Below are positions 41,745 through 50,490 of a stretch of DNA of 51,482 nucleotides, one piece after another. Location of the stretch: the NCBI GenBank assembly GCA_903840385.1, contig CAIMFT010000088.1, positions 1 to 51,482 of the forward strand, given 5' to 3'. Within the stretch, counting starts at the first letter, position 1. Every line of letters begins with the position of its first letter. A program made the position numbers and the translations under genes. This stretch comes from an uncultured Holophagaceae bacterium. GTDB lineage: Bacteria; Acidobacteriota; Holophagae; Holophagales; Holophagaceae. A model generated the notes under the pieces. It saw only the letters and a list, made by a program, of their open reading frames with translations, ran no database searches and was not told where the DNA came from.

Positions 41745-43202
41745 TCAGGCCAGGCGATGCCGCTCCTCCACCATGCGGTCGATGGTCGACATGACGGTCT
41801 CGCTGGCCCGCTCGGCGGCCTCGAAGTGGGCGTAGATGAGGCTCTGGGTGGCCGGGTTGCGCTCCCAGGCGCCGCTGAGCTGGGCCACGGCGTCGTGGAT
41901 GTTCCGGTGGACATCGGCGTGGGGGGCCTCCAGGCGGACGTAGGAGGGCACGTGGGAGAACAGCTCGGCGCCCTGGCCCTCGTAGTACCAGGTCCCCAGG
42001 CGACAGGAGCGGTGGTCTGACTGCACGGCCCGCGCTTCGGGGGAGGCGGTGCCCTGGTGGATGACCCGGTAGCCGTTCTGCTTGTAGAGGAAGTGGTCCA
42101 CCTTCACCAGGGTGGCGAAGCTCAGGTCCTGGGCCCGGGACATCTGGGTAAAGGAGGTCGTGGCCGACCCGGCGAACTTCAGCACCCGGGTGCGGAACTC
42201 TGCCACTGCGGTCCGGCTGCCTTCCGCCAGGGCCTTCACCTGCTCCGAGTCGCTGATCATCTGGGTGGTGGCTTGGCCAAAGGTCTGGAGGGTCTTGGCG
42301 ATGCTGGCGGCGGCGTCCTTGGTGTTCTCCGACAGGGTGCGCACTTCCTCGGCCACCACGGCAAAGCCCTTGCCCGCATCCCCGGCGTGGGCGGCCTCGA
42401 TGGCGGCGTTGAGAGCCAGCAGGTTGGTGCGGTCCGCCACCTCGGTGATGACCTGGACGATCTGGTGGATCTCGTCACTCTTCTCGTGCAGAAGGCGCAC
42501 CTGCGCATCCGAGGCCACGGCCATCTCGGCCACCCGGTTCAGATCCGCCACCAGGCCCTCGATGGTGGCTCGGCTGGCTTCCGCATCCCCGGCGGTCTCC
42601 TTGGAGAGCTGACCCACGATGCTCATCTCCTGGGTCATGTTCATCAGGTATTCCTGGATGGACTTCAGGTTGGTGAGCAGGTTGCCGGAGTTGAGGTCCG
42701 TGAGCTTCGAGATGAGCTTTTCCTTGAGGGCCATCATCTGGACCTGGCCGAGGCTCTCCACCGAGATGTTCACCCGGACCATGGCCTCCTTGAAGGCGCC
42801 ATGCAGGCCCTGGTCCATGGCGAGACGGAAGGTCTGCCCCCGGGTGGCGTGCTCGAAGGCGGAGTAGACCTCCCGGAAGTAGGCCTCCTGCTGGTCCAGC
42901 AGGTCGTTGATGGCCCAGGCCAGCTCGCCGGTGGCGGCCCCGGCCTTGATCCCGGTGATGCGGCTCTCCAGGTTGCCAGCGGCAGCGGCTTTGAGGTGTC
43001 CCGTCAGGCGGTCGAGGGCTGTCAGGATGCGGTGGGCGGTGTAGAGGGCCAATCCCAGGAGCAGCACGCAGGCGCCGCCGAGGCTCCAGGCCAGGGTTGG
43101 CAGGGGGTGCGGCCCTGAGGCCGCCCAGCCCGCCCCCAGAAGCATGGCCAAGCACAGTCCGATCAGCAGATGGACCCTAGAGCCCAAAGACAAACTCTTC
43201 AT
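41745..43202 (-). CDS. Methyl-accepting chemotaxis protein with C-terminal zinc-binding CZB domain
   Basis: 485 residues. Two N-terminal membrane helices (about 8-27 and 34-54) with almost no periplasmic loop are followed by a HAMP-like linker, a signalling helix pair with the hairpin tip [40 protein letters not shown], and a CZB domain (about 360-480) recognisable by its ligands: VDHFLY, CRLGTWY and [10 protein letters not shown]. Chemoreceptors of this shape sense from inside the cell. The preceding PAS gene overlaps it by 26 bases, so together they form a split Aer-like energy or redox taxis receptor. CZB domains bind zinc and have been linked to oxidant sensing. Confidence 0.92.
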   Translation of the reverse strand: MKSLSLGSRVHLLIGLCLAMLLGAGWAASGPHPLPTLAWSLGGACVLLLGLALYTAHRILTALDRLTGHLKAAAAGNLESRITGIKAGAATGELAWAINDLLDQQEAYFREVYSAFEHATRGQTFRLAMDQGLHGAFKEAMVRVNISVESLGQVQMMALKEKLISKLTDLNSGNLLTNLKSIQEYLMNMTQEMSIVGQLSKETAGDAEASRATIEGLVADLNRVAEMAVASDAQVRLLHEKSDEIHQIVQVITEVADRTNLLALNAAIEAAHAGDAGKGFAVVAEEVRTLSENTKDAAASIAKTLQTFGQATTQMISDSEQVKALAEGSRTAVAEFRTRVLKFAGSATTSFTQMSRAQDLSFATLVKVDHFLYKQNGYRVIHQGTASPEARAVQSDHRSCRLGTWYYEGQGAELFSHVPSYVRLEAPHADVHRNIHDAVAQLSGAWERNPATQSLIYAHFEAAERASETVMSTIDRMVEERHRLA

Positions 43203-43698
43203 AGCTGAGCCCCTTTCTTTCGAGGGTCTGGTTGAGGAGGGCCAGGGAGGCCTTCATGCCCTCCTGCCCATCGCCGGCCTTCCGCTCCTCCGCCAGCAGG
43301 GCCTGGTAGATCTGGGCGATGCTGGCCACCGCCTCCGCCCGGGGCTTCCGCCGTACGGAGTAGTAGCCGATGAGGTCACCGTTGCGGTCGAAGGAGGGGG
43401 TGATGTTGGCGAAGACCCAGTAGAAGCTGCCGTCCTTGGCCAGATTCTTCACATAGGCGCAGATCTCCCGCTTGGCCTGGATGGTGTCCCAGAGCAGGCG
43501 GAAGACGACCCGGGGCATGTCTGGATGCCGCAGGATGCTGTGCGGGGTGCCCAGCAGCTCCCGCTCCGAGTAGCCGGACATCTGAATGAAGTGGCGGTTC
43601 CCATAGGTGATGATGCCCTTCAGGTCCGTCTTGGAAACGATGAAGTCATCCTCACCCAGGACACGCTCCTGCTGGGTAGGAAGGGGCCGCTTGAGCAT
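43177..43698 (-). CDS. Aer-type PAS domain protein
   Basis: 173 residues. The PAS domain (about 15-125) carries the Aer signature: [40 protein letters not shown], and the [17 protein letters not shown] with GYYSVRRKP strands. In E. coli Aer this domain binds FAD and reports redox state to the receptor's HAMP region. The C-terminal 45 residues are helical. It is a free protein here, with no membrane or signalling region of its own, and its end overlaps the start of the chemoreceptor gene. The 102 bp before it, up to the next gene, is AT-rich and is the likely promoter region. Confidence 0.9.
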   Translation of the reverse strand: MLKRPLPTQQERVLGEDDFIVSKTDLKGIITYGNRHFIQMSGYSERELLGTPHSILRHPDMPRVVFRLLWDTIQAKREICAYVKNLAKDGSFYWVFANITPSFDRNGDLIGYYSVRRKPRAEAVASIAQIYQALLAEERKAGDGQEGMKASLALLNQTLERKGLSYEEFVFGL

Positions 43699-43718
43699 GG
43701 GTGGATCTCCACCCTCAA

Positions 43719-43781
43719 ATATCGGCCCGACAGTCGAATTTCAGGAGAATTGGAAAGTTTAATTGTTTATTACAATTGGAA
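43719..43781 (-). promoter_or_regulatory. AT-rich control region upstream of the PAS/MCP pair
   Basis: Contains a direct repeat AATTGGAA (43748-43755 and 43774-43781) and an inverted repeat AATTG-N7-CAATT (43761-43777), all in DNA much richer in A and T than its surroundings. On the minus strand GCCGATAT (43719-43726) resembles the -10 of flagellar sigma-28 promoters, but no -35 lies at the right distance. Confidence 0.35.
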
Positions 43782-43800
43782 GCGTTACAGGGAAAGAATG

Positions 43801-44349
43801 TTACAACAAGCGCTTCTGCCCTTTGGGGTGGTTCAGCACCACCTGCCGGACCCGGTCGATCCAGGTGGGGCGGCGACCGGGCTCCAGGCGCTCGTGGGCC
43901 ACCGAGCGCTCTGCCAGCAGCTTGTCCACCATCTGATCCACGGCCTCGGCAAAGAAGGCATCCGTGTCCCGCACGCCGTCCGCGGTGACCAGGCCCTCGA
44001 AGGGCACCTTGAACAGCAGGTCGTAGCTGCGCATCCAGTGCTGCATGTAGCGCTCGATGGAGGGCTGGCGACCGGCGGAAAGGACCATGTAGGCGTAGTT
44101 GTCGAGTACGCTGCGGTCACAGACCAGCACATCGTGCTGGCTGCCGGAGCGGATCTCCTCGGCCATCTGCGTGAGGAAGATCCAGGTCTGGGCCTCCAGG
44201 CTGGTCTTCTGGTTGATGGGCAGGGGCGACAACCGCGCCACTTCCTTCACGATGTCCACGTGAATGCCCTCCCGCTTGAGGGTCGCCGCCAGCTCGTAGC
44301 AGAGGGTGGTCTTGCCCACGCCGTGGGTGCCGATGAATGCAACTTTCAT
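43801..44349 (-). CDS. P-loop NTPase, NadR/thymidylate-kinase-like
   Basis: 182 residues. Walker A is GTHGVGKTT at residues 7-15. A KEVARLSPLPINQKTSLEAQTWIFL segment resembles the NadR/AAA_28 type of small-molecule kinase, and a DVLVCDRSVLDNYAYM region provides the second acidic metal-binding residue. The protein could phosphorylate a nucleoside or a nicotinamide riboside-like substrate, but the exact substrate cannot be read. The gene lies 56 bp after gpmI on the same strand. Confidence 0.8.
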   Translation of the reverse strand: MKVAFIGTHGVGKTTLCYELAATLKREGIHVDIVKEVARLSPLPINQKTSLEAQTWIFLTQMAEEIRSGSQHDVLVCDRSVLDNYAYMVLSAGRQPSIERYMQHWMRSYDLLFKVPFEGLVTADGVRDTDAFFAEAVDQMVDKLLAERSVAHERLEPGRRPTWIDRVRQVVLNHPKGQKRLL

Positions 44350-44405
44350 GGCTCCAGTATCCCGGGACCCAGCGCCCCGGAAATGTGTTCTGCATCACCT
44401 TGGGC

Positions 44406-45929
44406 TCAGAAGAGGCTGCTGCCGTCCATGGCGGGGGGCTGGGGCAGGCCGAAGAGCTTGAGCAGGGTGGGGGCCACGTCGCAGAGGGCGCCCTCGCTGC
44501 GGAGCTGGCGAGCCTCGAAGCCCTGGGCCACCAGGACGGCGGGCACGAGGTTGAGGGTGTGGGCGGTGTGGGGGTTCCCCCCGGCGTCCCGCATGCACTC
44601 GCAGTTGCCGTGGTCGGCGGTGATGAAGAGGGCGCCCCCCATGGCCAGGGTCGCATCGGCGATGCGGCCCACGGCGGCATCCACGGCCTCGCAGGCGGTG
44701 ATGGCCGCCACCAGATCCCCGGTGTGGCCGATCATGTCCGGGTTGGCCAGGTTGCACACCAGCAGACGGTGCGCTCCGGCCCGGATGGCCTCCTCGAGGC
44801 CCCGGCTGACCTCCGCCAGGCTCATCTCGGGCTGCAGGTCGTAGGTGGCCACCTTGGGGGAGGGCACCAGGCGGCGGGCCTCCAGGGGGAAGGGCTCCTC
44901 CCGGCCACCGTTGAAGAAGTAGGTCACATGGGCGTATTTCTCGGTCTCCGCCGTGCGGAGCTGGGGCCAGCCCTGGCGGGCAATCACCTCGCCCAGCAGG
45001 TCCTCGAAGCTCTGGGGTGGGTAGGCCACGGCCAGGTAGGGGTCCAGCTCGATGTCATAGGCGGTAAAGGTCACCAGCTGCACGGCCGGCCGGTGGCGCT
45101 GGGGGAAGCCCTGGAAGCCTGGGTGCACCAGGGCATGGCAGAGCTGCCGGGCACGATCGGCGCGGAAGTTGAAGAACAGCACCCCGTCCCCGCCAGCGAT
45201 GGGCTGGAAGGCCGCCAGGCGGGTGGGGGCCACGAACTCGTCCGTCTCGCCCCGGGCATAGGCGGCCTCGATGGCGGCCAGGGCATCTGGGGCGGTCTGG
45301 ACCCCTTCGCCGTCCACGTAGAGGCGCCAGGCCTGCTCCGTGCGCTCCCAGCGCTTGTCGCGGTCCATGGCTGTGTAGCGGCCGCACACCGAGCCAATGG
45401 TCACCAGGGGGCAGTCGCGCAGCTGGAAGGTGAGCCACTGGATGAAGCCGTCGGCGCTCTTCTGGCCGGTGTCCCGGCCATCGGTGATGGCGTGGAGGGT
45501 GGTGGGGACGCCCTCGGCCTGGGCCCACTGGGCCAGGGCCACGATGTGGTTCTGGTGGCTGTGGACGCCGCCGTCGCTCACCAGGCCCAGCAGGTGGAGG
45601 CGCTTCCCGGTGGCCTTCAGGCTGGCCAGCAGGGTGCCGATGGCGGGATTCTCCCGGAAGGTCCCCTTGCGGATGGCGGCATCGATGCGGGTCAGCTCCT
45701 GCCAGACCACCCGGCCCGCCCCCAGGTTCATGTGGCCCACCTCGGAGTTGCCGAACTGGCCCTCGGGCAGGCCCACGGCCTCGCCGCTGGTGGTCAGCTG
45801 GGTGGTGGCGTAGTCCTTCCGCAGGGCATTGAAGCGGGGCATGGCCGCCACAAAGGTGGCGTCGAAGGCATTGCGGGGGCCGTCCCCGAAACCGTCGAGG
45901 ACCAGGAGGGTGATGGGACCTTGGATCAT
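44406..45929 (-). CDS. gpmI: 2,3-bisphosphoglycerate-independent phosphoglycerate mutase
   Basis: 507 residues, the standard length. The enzyme interconverts 3- and 2-phosphoglycerate using two Mn ions and a phosphoserine. Visible landmarks are the N-terminal metal site LLVLDGFGDG (usually DGWG), the catalytic Ser in GNSEVGHMNLGAGR, VHSHQNH, HAITDGRDT, NFRADRARQL, and the metal-binding ITADHGNCE near the C-terminus. The DGFG variant is a conservative change. It lies 26 bp after pyrB and may be transcribed with it. Confidence 0.95.
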   Translation of the reverse strand: MIQGPITLLVLDGFGDGPRNAFDATFVAAMPRFNALRKDYATTQLTTSGEAVGLPEGQFGNSEVGHMNLGAGRVVWQELTRIDAAIRKGTFRENPAIGTLLASLKATGKRLHLLGLVSDGGVHSHQNHIVALAQWAQAEGVPTTLHAITDGRDTGQKSADGFIQWLTFQLRDCPLVTIGSVCGRYTAMDRDKRWERTEQAWRLYVDGEGVQTAPDALAAIEAAYARGETDEFVAPTRLAAFQPIAGGDGVLFFNFRADRARQLCHALVHPGFQGFPQRHRPAVQLVTFTAYDIELDPYLAVAYPPQSFEDLLGEVIARQGWPQLRTAETEKYAHVTYFFNGGREEPFPLEARRLVPSPKVATYDLQPEMSLAEVSRGLEEAIRAGAHRLLVCNLANPDMIGHTGDLVAAITACEAVDAAVGRIADATLAMGGALFITADHGNCECMRDAGGNPHTAHTLNLVPAVLVAQGFEARQLRSEGALCDVAPTLLKLFGLPQPPAMDGSSLF

Positions 45930-45955
45930 GGGACCTTCCCGGTTCGCCGACGTCC

Positions 45956-46915
45956 TCAGGGCACCTGCTCCCCATGGGGGTTGGACAGCATGAAGAGCAC
46001 GGCCATGCGGACGGGCACGCCGTTGGTGACCTGGTCGAGGATCAGGTTGTTGGGGCCGTCCGCCACGTCGCTGGTGATCTCCAGGCCCCGGTTGATGGGG
46101 CCGGGATGCAGCACCACCACGTCCTTGCGGGCCCGCTTCATGCGCGCCGGGTTGAGCTGGTAGAAGCGGCTGTACTCACCCTGGCCCGGGATGTAGGCGC
46201 CGGTGCCCCGCTCGAACTGGGCGCGCAGCATCATGATGGCGTCCTGCTCGGGGAGCACGGCGTCGAAGTCGTGGCAGATCTCGATGCCGGGCCAGGTGGC
46301 CTTCATCTCCTGGGGCACCAGGGTGGGGGGACCCACCAGGGTGACCTTGGCCCCCATGCGGTTGAGCAGCCAGAGGTTGGAACGGACCACCCGGCTGTTG
46401 CGGATGTCGCCCACGATGGCCACCCGCAGGCCCTCCAGCCGGCCGAAGTGCTTGCGCAGGGTGTAGGCGTCCAGCAGGGCCTGGGTGGGGTGCTCGTGGG
46501 AGCCGTCCCCGGCGTTGATGATGCTGGCCTTCATGTGCCGGGACAGCAGGGTGTGGGCGCCCGGGGCGCTGTGGCGCATGACGATGAGGTCCGGGTGCAT
46601 GGCCTGGAGGTTCATGGCCGTGTCGATGAGGGTCTCGCCCTTGTTGAGGCTGCTGGTGTCGGCGTCGAAGTTGATGATCTCGGCGGAGAGGCGCTTCTCG
46701 GCGATCTCGAAGCTGTTCCGGGTGCGGGTGCTGTTCTCGAAGAAGAGGTTGACCACCAGCTTCTTGCGGAGGGCCGGGACGATCTTGATGTTGGGCCGCT
46801 CGCAGACCTCCTCGAAGGCCTGGGCCTGGTCCAGCAGGGCGGTGATGTCCCGGGGGCTGAGGGGCTCAATCCCCAGCAGGTGCTTGTGGGGGAAGATGTA
46901 GCGTTCGGCGGTCAT
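45956..46915 (-). CDS. pyrB: Aspartate carbamoyltransferase catalytic subunit
   Basis: 319 residues. The enzyme joins carbamoyl phosphate and aspartate in pyrimidine synthesis. The carbamoyl-phosphate site FFENSTRTRNSFE and DSSLNKGE-like loop (DTSSLNKGETLIDT), the MRHSAPGAH and DGSHEHPTQALLDAYTL motifs and VLHPGPINRGLEI are all present. The start codon overlaps the pyrR stop by one base (TGATG), an arrangement that couples the two genes. pyrI is absent, as in class B enzymes. Confidence 0.96.
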   Translation of the reverse strand: MTAERYIFPHKHLLGIEPLSPRDITALLDQAQAFEEVCERPNIKIVPALRKKLVVNLFFENSTRTRNSFEIAEKRLSAEIINFDADTSSLNKGETLIDTAMNLQAMHPDLIVMRHSAPGAHTLLSRHMKASIINAGDGSHEHPTQALLDAYTLRKHFGRLEGLRVAIVGDIRNSRVVRSNLWLLNRMGAKVTLVGPPTLVPQEMKATWPGIEICHDFDAVLPEQDAIMMLRAQFERGTGAYIPGQGEYSRFYQLNPARMKRARKDVVVLHPGPINRGLEITSDVADGPNNLILDQVTNGVPVRMAVLFMLSNPHGEQVP

Positions 46916-47457
46916 CAGCAGGACTCCACGGTGATGCCGTCCGTGCCGTCGATCTCCCGGACGCTCACCGCCACGCGGTGGCCAGGAGGGACCTGGACCC
47001 GGATGCCCGCCAGGTCAGCCTGGATGGGCAGCTCTCGGCCCGAGCGCTCGGCCATGACCACCAGCATCACCCGGCGGGGCCGGCCGTGGTCGAGGAGGGC
47101 GTCCATGGCGGAGCGGACGGTCCGGCCCGTATAGAGCACGTCGTCCACCAGCACCACGGTGCGTTCTTTGAGGGTGAAGGGGATCTCGGTGGGGCGGACG
47201 ATGGGGCTCCCCACCATCTCCGTGAGGTCATCCCGGTAGAGGGTGATGTCCAGGGAGCCCACGGGAATGGGCGCACCGGAGAGGGCCCGGAGCTTCTCGG
47301 CCAGGCGCTCGGCCAGGGGCAGGCCCCGAGAGCGGATCCCCAGCAGTACCAGCTCTTCCTCTGGCTTGACCAGGGCCAAAAGGCCCTTGGCCATGTCCAG
47401 GAGGAGGGCCTCCATCTGGCCGGGGTCCACGGGGCAGGAGCCTTGGGGGACAGACAT
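46915..47457 (-). CDS. pyrR: PyrR bifunctional pyrimidine regulator/uracil phosphoribosyltransferase
   Basis: 180 residues from the ATG at 47457 with AGGAGG five bases upstream; an upstream in-frame start at 47556 lacks family sequence. The PRPP-binding TVVLVDDVLYTGRTVRSAMDAL loop and LVLLGIRSRGLPLAERLA and LDITLYRDDL motifs identify PyrR. In Firmicutes PyrR controls pyr mRNA by attenuation. Here a GCCCCG-CTC-CGGGGC hairpin (about 47472-47486) lies just before the ribosome-binding site, which might be a control element, but no terminator or antiterminator pair could be made out. It is followed directly by pyrB. Confidence 0.94.
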   Translation of the reverse strand: MSVPQGSCPVDPGQMEALLLDMAKGLLALVKPEEELVLLGIRSRGLPLAERLAEKLRALSGAPIPVGSLDITLYRDDLTEMVGSPIVRPTEIPFTLKERTVVLVDDVLYTGRTVRSAMDALLDHGRPRRVMLVVMAERSGRELPIQADLAGIRVQVPPGHRVAVSVREIDGTDGITVESC

Positions 47458-47597
47458 GGAGCCTCCTGGGCCGCCCCGCTCCGGGGCGTGCATGTCCTCA
47501 AGTCTAGCCGAGGCTGGCCCCGGATCGGACGGCCCCTGCGGCCTTCCAGGATTCAAGTTGGGTCCCCCCCCCTCCGATTCCGGCTAAGAGGATGACC

Positions 47598-47993
47598 ATG
47601 AGCCAGGAACGTCGACAGTTTCGCCGGATCCCACTGGAAGCCAGCCTGAGCTTTCAGGAACTGAGCTTTCACAAGGGGGAGGTTCCGGCTGTTAGCAACT
47701 ACCGGGACGTCTCTGCGGGCGGCCTCCTCGTCGACTCCCCTCGCCCTTATCCCCTGGGCACCCTCCTCAAGTTGGAGCTAAAGGTTCCCGGGTGGGGCCG
47801 CTTTCAGAACCACTTCGGCCCTGTGCAGGACGCCGAGGTACGGCCCCTGGTTGCGCTCGGCCAAGTTGTCCGGCTGGAGCAGCTGGACGCTGGGGGCTTC
47901 GAACTCGGCATCAAGTTCCAGAACGTCTACCCCGATGACCTTGAGGCCCTCGTGAAGTTCCTCGAGGCCGCACCGTCATCCCCTTCGAACTGA
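47598..47993 (+). CDS. PilZ-domain protein
   Basis: 131 residues from the ATG at 47598, which has AAGAGG six bases upstream; an ATG at 47592 is too close to that site. The c-di-GMP-binding signature is present: ERRQFRRIPL (RxxxR) and DVSAGGLLV (D/NxSxxG). The beta-barrel continues with LLKLELKVPGWGRFQ and ELGIKFQNVYPDDLEAL. It is the first gene of the chemotaxis cluster, suggesting that c-di-GMP modulates motility or chemotaxis. A run of nine C residues (47564-47572) lies just upstream in the intergenic region shared with pyrR. Confidence 0.85.
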   Translation: MSQERRQFRRIPLEASLSFQELSFHKGEVPAVSNYRDVSAGGLLVDSPRPYPLGTLLKLELKVPGWGRFQNHFGPVQDAEVRPLVALGQVVRLEQLDAGGFELGIKFQNVYPDDLEALVKFLEAAPSSPSN

Positions 47994-48021
47994 CCCCGCC
48001 AGACCCTTTCAGGAGGCCCCC

Positions 48022-48378
48022 GTGAAGATCCTCATCGTGGACGATTCCTCGACGATGCGGCGCATCATCATCAACACGCTGTCGCGTATCGGCTACACCG
48101 ATGTGGTGGAAGGCGAGAACGGCAAGAGCGGGCTCGAGCGGCTCGGTCAGGGCGGCGTGGAGATGATCATCACCGACTGGAACATGCCGGAGATGGATGG
48201 CCTGGAGTTCGTCAAGGTCGTGCGCGGACAGAACCCCGGGATTCCGATCCTGATGGTGACCACCAACGCCGCCAAGGAGGACATCGTGGAGGCCCTCCAG
48301 GCCGGCGTGAACAACTACGTGGTGAAGCCCTTCACCCCCGACACCCTCAAAGAGAAGATCGAGTCCCTTCTGGGATAG
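48022..48378 (+). CDS. cheY: Chemotaxis response regulator CheY
   Basis: 118 residues, GTG start with AGGAGG upstream. A single receiver domain: acidic pocket VDDSSTMRR, phosphorylated Asp in MIITDWNMPEMDG, the Thr of MVTTNA and the Lys in YVVKPFTP. CheY-P binds the flagellar switch protein FliM. The next gene encodes a CheZ-like protein that should dephosphorylate it, and a tandem CheW and CheA follow, so this is the chemotaxis CheY, not an orphan receiver. Confidence 0.95.
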   Translation: MKILIVDDSSTMRRIIINTLSRIGYTDVVEGENGKSGLERLGQGGVEMIITDWNMPEMDGLEFVKVVRGQNPGIPILMVTTNAAKEDIVEALQAGVNNYVVKPFTPDTLKEKIESLLG

Positions 48379-48387
48379 GGAGTAGCA

Positions 48388-48954
48388 ATGGACCAGTCCG
48401 AGATCGACGCCCTCCTGGCCGGCGGATCGAAATCCGTAAGCCAGTCTGTGGCCGACCCCATCCCACCAGCCGAGTCCCAGGAGCCCCACCGGGATCCCAG
48501 TGGGCATGTCATTGCCGAGCTCGACACCGTGACCGCCGTCACGGAGCGGGAATCGAACAAGGTCATGGATCAGCTGGACCAGATCTGTCGCCTGGTGACC
48601 CGCCAGCAGGAACTCATCACCGGGATGATGGCCCATGCCGGCTCCCAGGATCCGGGGGTGCAGCAGGCCATCCACGAGGTGGCGAGTGCCGGCAAGGAGA
48701 TCCAGGACAAAGTCTTCGAGGCCATGGACCTCATGCAGTTCCAGGACATCACCCGCCAGAAGCTGGAGCGCATCCTCAACCACCTCCGCCAGATCCACGA
48801 CTACATCGTGGACCTGCTGGGCACCGGGACGAAGAGCGAGGGCAAGCGCGCCTCGATCAGCAACACCATTGCCCAGACCGGGACCACGCCCGACGAGAAC
48901 AAGGCCCATGCGGATGCGGTGATCGAAGCCTTCAAGTCCAAGAACAAGGGGTGA
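48388..48954 (+). CDS. cheZ: CheZ-like CheY-P phosphatase with FliM-like N-terminus
   Basis: 188 residues. The central helix EAMDLMQFQDITRQKLERILNHL corresponds to the CheZ catalytic helix, with Asp120 and Gln124 in the same i/i+4 relation as Asp143 and Gln147 of E. coli CheZ. The first ten residues, MDQSEIDALL, match the CheY-P-binding tip of FliM (LSQxEIDALL). In CheZ the CheY-docking element is at the C-terminus, so an N-terminal FliM-type tether is unusual. The final segment (NAHADAVIEAFKSK) may still be a second docking helix. It is placed between cheY and the triple-CheW gene. Confidence 0.82.
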   Translation: MDQSEIDALLAGGSKSVSQSVADPIPPAESQEPHRDPSGHVIAELDTVTAVTERESNKVMDQLDQICRLVTRQQELITGMMAHAGSQDPGVQQAIHEVASAGKEIQDKVFEAMDLMQFQDITRQKLERILNHLRQIHDYIVDLLGTGTKSEGKRASISNTIAQTGTTPDENKAHADAVIEAFKSKNKG

Positions 48955-48957
48955 CCC

Positions 48958-50490
48958 GTGGCTACCGAGTCCGCCCAGGCCCTCCTCGCCATGGAACTGG
49001 TTCCCTCGGGCCAGCTGGTGACCTTCACGCTGGATGGCGTGGAGTTCGGCTTGGACATCGATCGGGTTCAGGAGATCAGCCATCGGGTTGACGTCACCCC
49101 CGTGCCGGGCAGCCCCCGCTTTATCCTGGGCGTGATCAACCTGCGGGGCCTCATCATCCCAGTCATCGACAGCCGGGTGCGCTTCCACCTGGCCCCCCAG
49201 GTCACCACCCCGCGGACCCGGATCATCGTCCTCCGCCTCGGGGCCGGTCCCACGGGGCTGCAGGTGGACTCCGTGGCCGAGGTGGTCCGCCTGGAGGACC
49301 ACAACCTGCGGGAGACCCCGCCCCTGGTGGCCGGCATCCGGGCTGAGTACCTGGCGGGCATGGTCACGGTGGGCAACCGCCTGATCACCCTCATCCACCT
49401 GGACAAGCTCCTGGACAGCCCGGAGCTCACCCAGCGCAAGGAGCTCCAGGACCTCGGCCTGGCCGGCATGGTGGGCGGCGAGGACGATGATACCGACGAG
49501 GGGATCCAGGAGGACGGCCAGCCCTACGTCACGTTCCGGGTGGGCGCAGAGTCCTTCGGCATCGCCCTTCAGGAAGTGGAGGAGATCGTTGAGCTGCCTC
49601 TGGTGACCAAGGTCCCGGACGCACCGGACTACGTGCTCGGAGTGATCTGTCTGCGGGACCAGGTCATGCCCCTGGTGGACATCTCGGAGATCCTCTCCAT
49701 CCAGCAGGGCAAGGCCGAGCGCAAGCGGGACATGGTCATCCTGCTCTCCTTCGGGGGGGCCAAGATCGGCGTGGTGGTGGACGAGATCCAGGAGATCCTC
49801 CGGGTCCAGGAGGGCCAGGCCCTGCCGCCGCCCCAGACCCTGTCCGAAGCCGAGCGGGAGCACCTTGGGGGCATCCTCCTCTTGCCGGGCCGCATGGTGA
49901 GCCTGATCAATGTCCTCAAGATCATCACCGGCGACGACCAGGAGAAGATCGCGGCCATGGGGCGCGGGCTCGGACTGAATGACACTCGAACCCAGGAGTC
50001 CGTGCCCAGCATGGAGATGGTGGTCTTCCGCCTGGGGCCCGAGAGCTACGGCCTCCGCCTCCAGGAAGTGCGCGAGATCATCATGGTCGGCCTCATCACC
50101 CCCGTGCCTCGAGCGCCCCAGTTCGTGGATGGCGTCATCAACCTGCGGGGCGAGGTGATGCCGGTGGTGGATCTGCGCTGCCGCTTCGGCCTGGACCGGG
50201 TGGCACCCACCAGCATCTCCCGCATCCTCATCACCAGCATTGGCGGGGTCTTTACGGGTTTGGTCGTGGATGCCGTGGACGAGGTCCGACCGGTGGAGCT
50301 GAGCCGCTTTGGCCCGCCCCCGTCGGTCACCGCCGTGGGTGCCAACCGCTACATCGAGCAGGTGGCCCGGCTGGAGAACAGCATGATCTTCCTCCTGGAG
50401 CTGCAGCAGCTGCTCACCGATGCGGAGACGGATCAGCTGCAGCACATCGGCGGCCGCCGCGGACAAGCTGTCCGGAAGGGTGAGGCATGA
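48958..50490 (+). CDS. Triple-CheW scaffold protein
   Basis: 510 residues from a GTG three bases after the cheZ-like stop. Three CheW domains follow each other at about 15-155, 188-330 and 358-500. Each has the CheW core: GLDIDRVQEISHRVDVTPVPGSPRFILGVINLRGLIIPVID in the first, GIALQEVEEIVELPLVTKVPDAPDYVLGVICLRDQVMPLVD in the second, and GLRLQEVREIIMVGLITPVPRAPQFVDGVINLRGEVMPVVD in the third (split here only for reference). The second has CLRD where the others have NLRG, so it may bind differently. CheW normally links receptors to CheA as a single domain; a triple form could act as an array bridge. The stop overlaps the cheA start. Confidence 0.9.
   Translation: MATESAQALLAMELVPSGQLVTFTLDGVEFGLDIDRVQEISHRVDVTPVPGSPRFILGVINLRGLIIPVIDSRVRFHLAPQVTTPRTRIIVLRLGAGPTGLQVDSVAEVVRLEDHNLRETPPLVAGIRAEYLAGMVTVGNRLITLIHLDKLLDSPELTQRKELQDLGLAGMVGGEDDDTDEGIQEDGQPYVTFRVGAESFGIALQEVEEIVELPLVTKVPDAPDYVLGVICLRDQVMPLVDISEILSIQQGKAERKRDMVILLSFGGAKIGVVVDEIQEILRVQEGQALPPPQTLSEAEREHLGGILLLPGRMVSLINVLKIITGDDQEKIAAMGRGLGLNDTRTQESVPSMEMVVFRLGPESYGLRLQEVREIIMVGLITPVPRAPQFVDGVINLRGEVMPVVDLRCRFGLDRVAPTSISRILITSIGGVFTGLVVDAVDEVRPVELSRFGPPPSVTAVGANRYIEQVARLENSMIFLLELQQLLTDAETDQLQHIGGRRGQAVRKGEA

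Noticed and set aside
43681..43740. Flagellar sigma-28 promoter for the PAS/MCP pair
   Set aside because: GCCGATAT fits the -10, but no TAAA-type -35 lies at the required distance.
47911..50466. 851-codon minus-strand frame across cheY, cheZ-like and triple-CheW genes
   Set aside because: Lies wholly opposite three genes with recognised domains; composition is typical of an antisense shadow.
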